Program-made: the position numbers and the translations under genes
Notes under the pieces: generated by a model
Database searches by the model: none
Seen by the model: only the letters and a program-made list of their open reading frames with translations
What the model was told of the DNA's origin: nothing
Source of the DNA: Alistipes sp.
Lineage (GTDB): Bacteria; Bacteroidota; Bacteroidia; Bacteroidales; Rikenellaceae
Length of the DNA stretch: 7,066 nucleotides
Assembly: GCA_017384185.1 (NCBI GenBank)
Contig: JAFNUH010000269.1
Location: forward strand, 1 to 7,066
Direction: 5' to 3'
In this document: positions 5,917-7,066 of the stretch, in pieces
Numbering within the stretch: position 1 is the stretch's first letter
How the letters are laid out: every line of letters starts with the position of its first letter

Positions 5917-5948
5917 CAAATATACGAATTCACAAAAACACCAACAAA
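5917..5948 (-). promoter_or_regulatory. Strong Bacteroidota-type promoter for the outer-membrane protein gene
   Basis: TTTG at 5948-5945 and TATATTTG at 5924-5917 both match the -33 and -7 consensus exactly, with a 20-nt spacer. This is the best promoter match in the window. Transcription would start near 5910 and give a leader of about 60 nt containing the 5895-5868 hairpin. Confidence 0.7.
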
Positions 5949-5962
5949 TATAATCAACAGAA

Positions 5963-5977
5963 AGATAAATTTTATCT
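5963..5977 (-). repeat. AT-rich inverted repeat downstream of umuC
   Basis: AGATAAA and TTTATCT flank a single base. A second small inverted repeat (CTTCA 5984-5988 / TGAAG 6001-6005) lies between this and the umuC stop. Neither has a GC-rich stem or a clear T run, so any terminator here would be weak. The rest of 5949-6021 is plain AT-rich sequence. Confidence 0.25.
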
Positions 5978-6021
5978 ATAAATCTTCAATATAATTTTAC
6001 TGAAGCACCAACTATCGGCAA

Positions 6022-7066
6022 TCACTTCACGCTCACTTTGGGAATATCGCTCCACTTGGTTGTGTAGTGAGGAGATTGATTATCACTTGCCGTCTTAATC
6101 TTTCCACTACCCTGCACCGCCAACTTGATAGTACCCTTGCCGAATGCAGCGTTAATGGAATCCAATGCCGATGTAATCTTGTGTTCACGCTCGATAGCCT
6201 CGGTATCTTCAAATAAGGTGTGCATTACCTCTCCAGCGGGGATAATCTTTGTGGCAATTACTCCAGCTTTCTTGTAGCCGTAGCCATCCTTGAAAATCCG
6301 CTGTGTTAGACGAACAGCATCGGCAACAATCTTTCGTTGGTCAGCCGTAGGCGTGGTAAATGATATTAGACCATTTGAGTATGTCTGCGGGGCTGAATCC
6401 TTGAAACGGTTGGTGTAGGCAAAAACCACCATCTCGGCAGTCACACTCCTCTGCTTTCGCAACTTCTCCGACATAGAGGATGCGAAGTTTGCAATCTGCT
6501 CTTGCAACTCTGCCACATCATATATCTCTGATGAGAAACTACGGGATACGCAGATAGATTGTTTAGCCTCAAAACCATCCTCAAACTCGATACAAGGGAT
6601 ACCACGAAGCTCGTTCCAAGTCCTAACGCCCGTTATGCCCAACATTGAGTGGACAAAATGCTCTGGCAGTTGGGTGAAGTCATAGGCGGTATTCACGCCC
6701 CTCTCCTTCAATTTCGGCGCAGACCTACGACCAATGCCCCACACATCTTCGATGGGGAATTTTCTTAATACCTTCTCAATATCTTGTGGGCGGTGCATAT
6801 AACACCCGCCACACAGTTTGGGATATTGCTTGCATAGCTTGGATGCAATCTTTGCGAGGGTTTTTGTAGGGGCAATACCTACAGATACGGGAATAGATGT
6901 TTGTCGCCAACACTGAGCAGATATTTCCTTAGCGTAAGCGTCAAAATCAATGTTATTCATTCCACGCAAATCCAGAAAACACTCATCTATGGAATAGACC
7001 TCTACCGAGGGAGCATACTCTTCCAACACCCAACGCACCCTTTGGGACATATCGCCATAGAGAGCC
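6022..7066 (-). CDS. umuC: Y-family DNA polymerase UmuC (partial, N-terminus off the right edge)
   Basis: Catalytic subunit type of DNA polymerase V, which copies past DNA lesions in the SOS response, normally with processed UmuD. The visible 347 residues begin ALYGDMSQRV, matching E. coli UmuC from about residue 75, so the first metal-binding Asp and part of the palm lie beyond the edge. Numbered from the Met at 7050, the catalytic SIDE motif is at 20-23, the helix-hairpin-helix thumb motif VWGIGRR at 103-109 and the little-finger domain from about 165. A clamp-binding-like MHTLFED is at 276-282. The C-terminal SPHYTTKWSDIPKV is typical of UmuC rather than DinB. The frame is open throughout, with no sign of decay. 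A umuD partner would be expected upstream, outside the window; regulation by LexA cannot be assessed. Confidence 0.94.
   Translation of the reverse strand, partial: ALYGDMSQRVRWVLEEYAPSVEVYSIDECFLDLRGMNNIDFDAYAKEISAQCWRQTSIPVSVGIAPTKTLAKIASKLCKQYPKLCGGCYMHRPQDIEKVLRKFPIEDVWGIGRRSAPKLKERGVNTAYDFTQLPEHFVHSMLGITGVRTWNELRGIPCIEFEDGFEAKQSICVSRSFSSEIYDVAELQEQIANFASSMSEKLRKQRSVTAEMVVFAYTNRFKDSAPQTYSNGLISFTTPTADQRKIVADAVRLTQRIFKDGYGYKKAGVIATKIIPAGEVMHTLFEDTEAIEREHKITSALDSINAAFGKGTIKLAVQGSGKIKTASDNQSPHYTTKWSDIPKVSVK

Noticed and set aside
1..7066. CRISPR array, insertion sequence, tRNA or rRNA gene
   Set aside because: No regularly spaced repeats, transposase, terminal repeats or tRNA/rRNA-like sequence was seen.

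Overview
The window looks like chromosomal DNA from a member of the Bacteroidales. This rests on three things: several promoter-like sites match the Bacteroidota pattern (TTTG near -33, TAnnTTTG near -7); no gene has an obvious Shine-Dalgarno sequence; and the gene content fits (TrpB2-type tryptophan synthase, CutC, a large transglutaminase-like lipoprotein, UmuC). A Rikenellaceae/Alistipes-like source is only a guess.

Layout from left to right. (1) 1-797, minus: the first 265 codons of trpB2, cut by the window edge inside the PLP phosphate-binding loop. (2) 798-1073: the leader of trpB2. It holds what appears to be a complete ribosome-mediated tryptophan attenuator: a 16-residue leader peptide with three consecutive Trp codons, a pause hairpin, a 9-bp antiterminator pairing, and an intrinsic terminator. 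(3) 1074-1862, minus: rsmA/ksgA, the 16S rRNA dimethyladenosine transferase. (4) 1950-2684, plus: cutC, divergent from rsmA across an 87-nt gap. (5) 2658-5279, minus: a large lipoprotein with an N-terminal transglutaminase domain, a beta-sandwich, a degenerate second transglutaminase-like domain and a thioredoxin-like C-terminus. Its 3' end overlaps the 3' end of cutC by 27 nt. (6) 5397-5852, minus: a small outer-membrane beta-barrel protein with a strong promoter match, a 5'-UTR hairpin and a good intrinsic terminator. (7) 6022-7066, minus: umuC, missing about its first 75 codons beyond the right edge.

The genes are a mixed housekeeping/envelope set rather than one pathway. Most have their own promoter candidate or terminator, so they are probably single transcription units.

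The most notable item is the attenuator. The leader peptide, the overlap of its stop codon with the antiterminator arm, and the mutually exclusive pairings all follow the logic of the classical enterobacterial trp leader. Here it precedes a TrpB2 gene with no other trp gene between leader and trpB2. This implies that this TrpB2 is controlled by charged tRNA-Trp supply and works in making tryptophan, possibly from indole.
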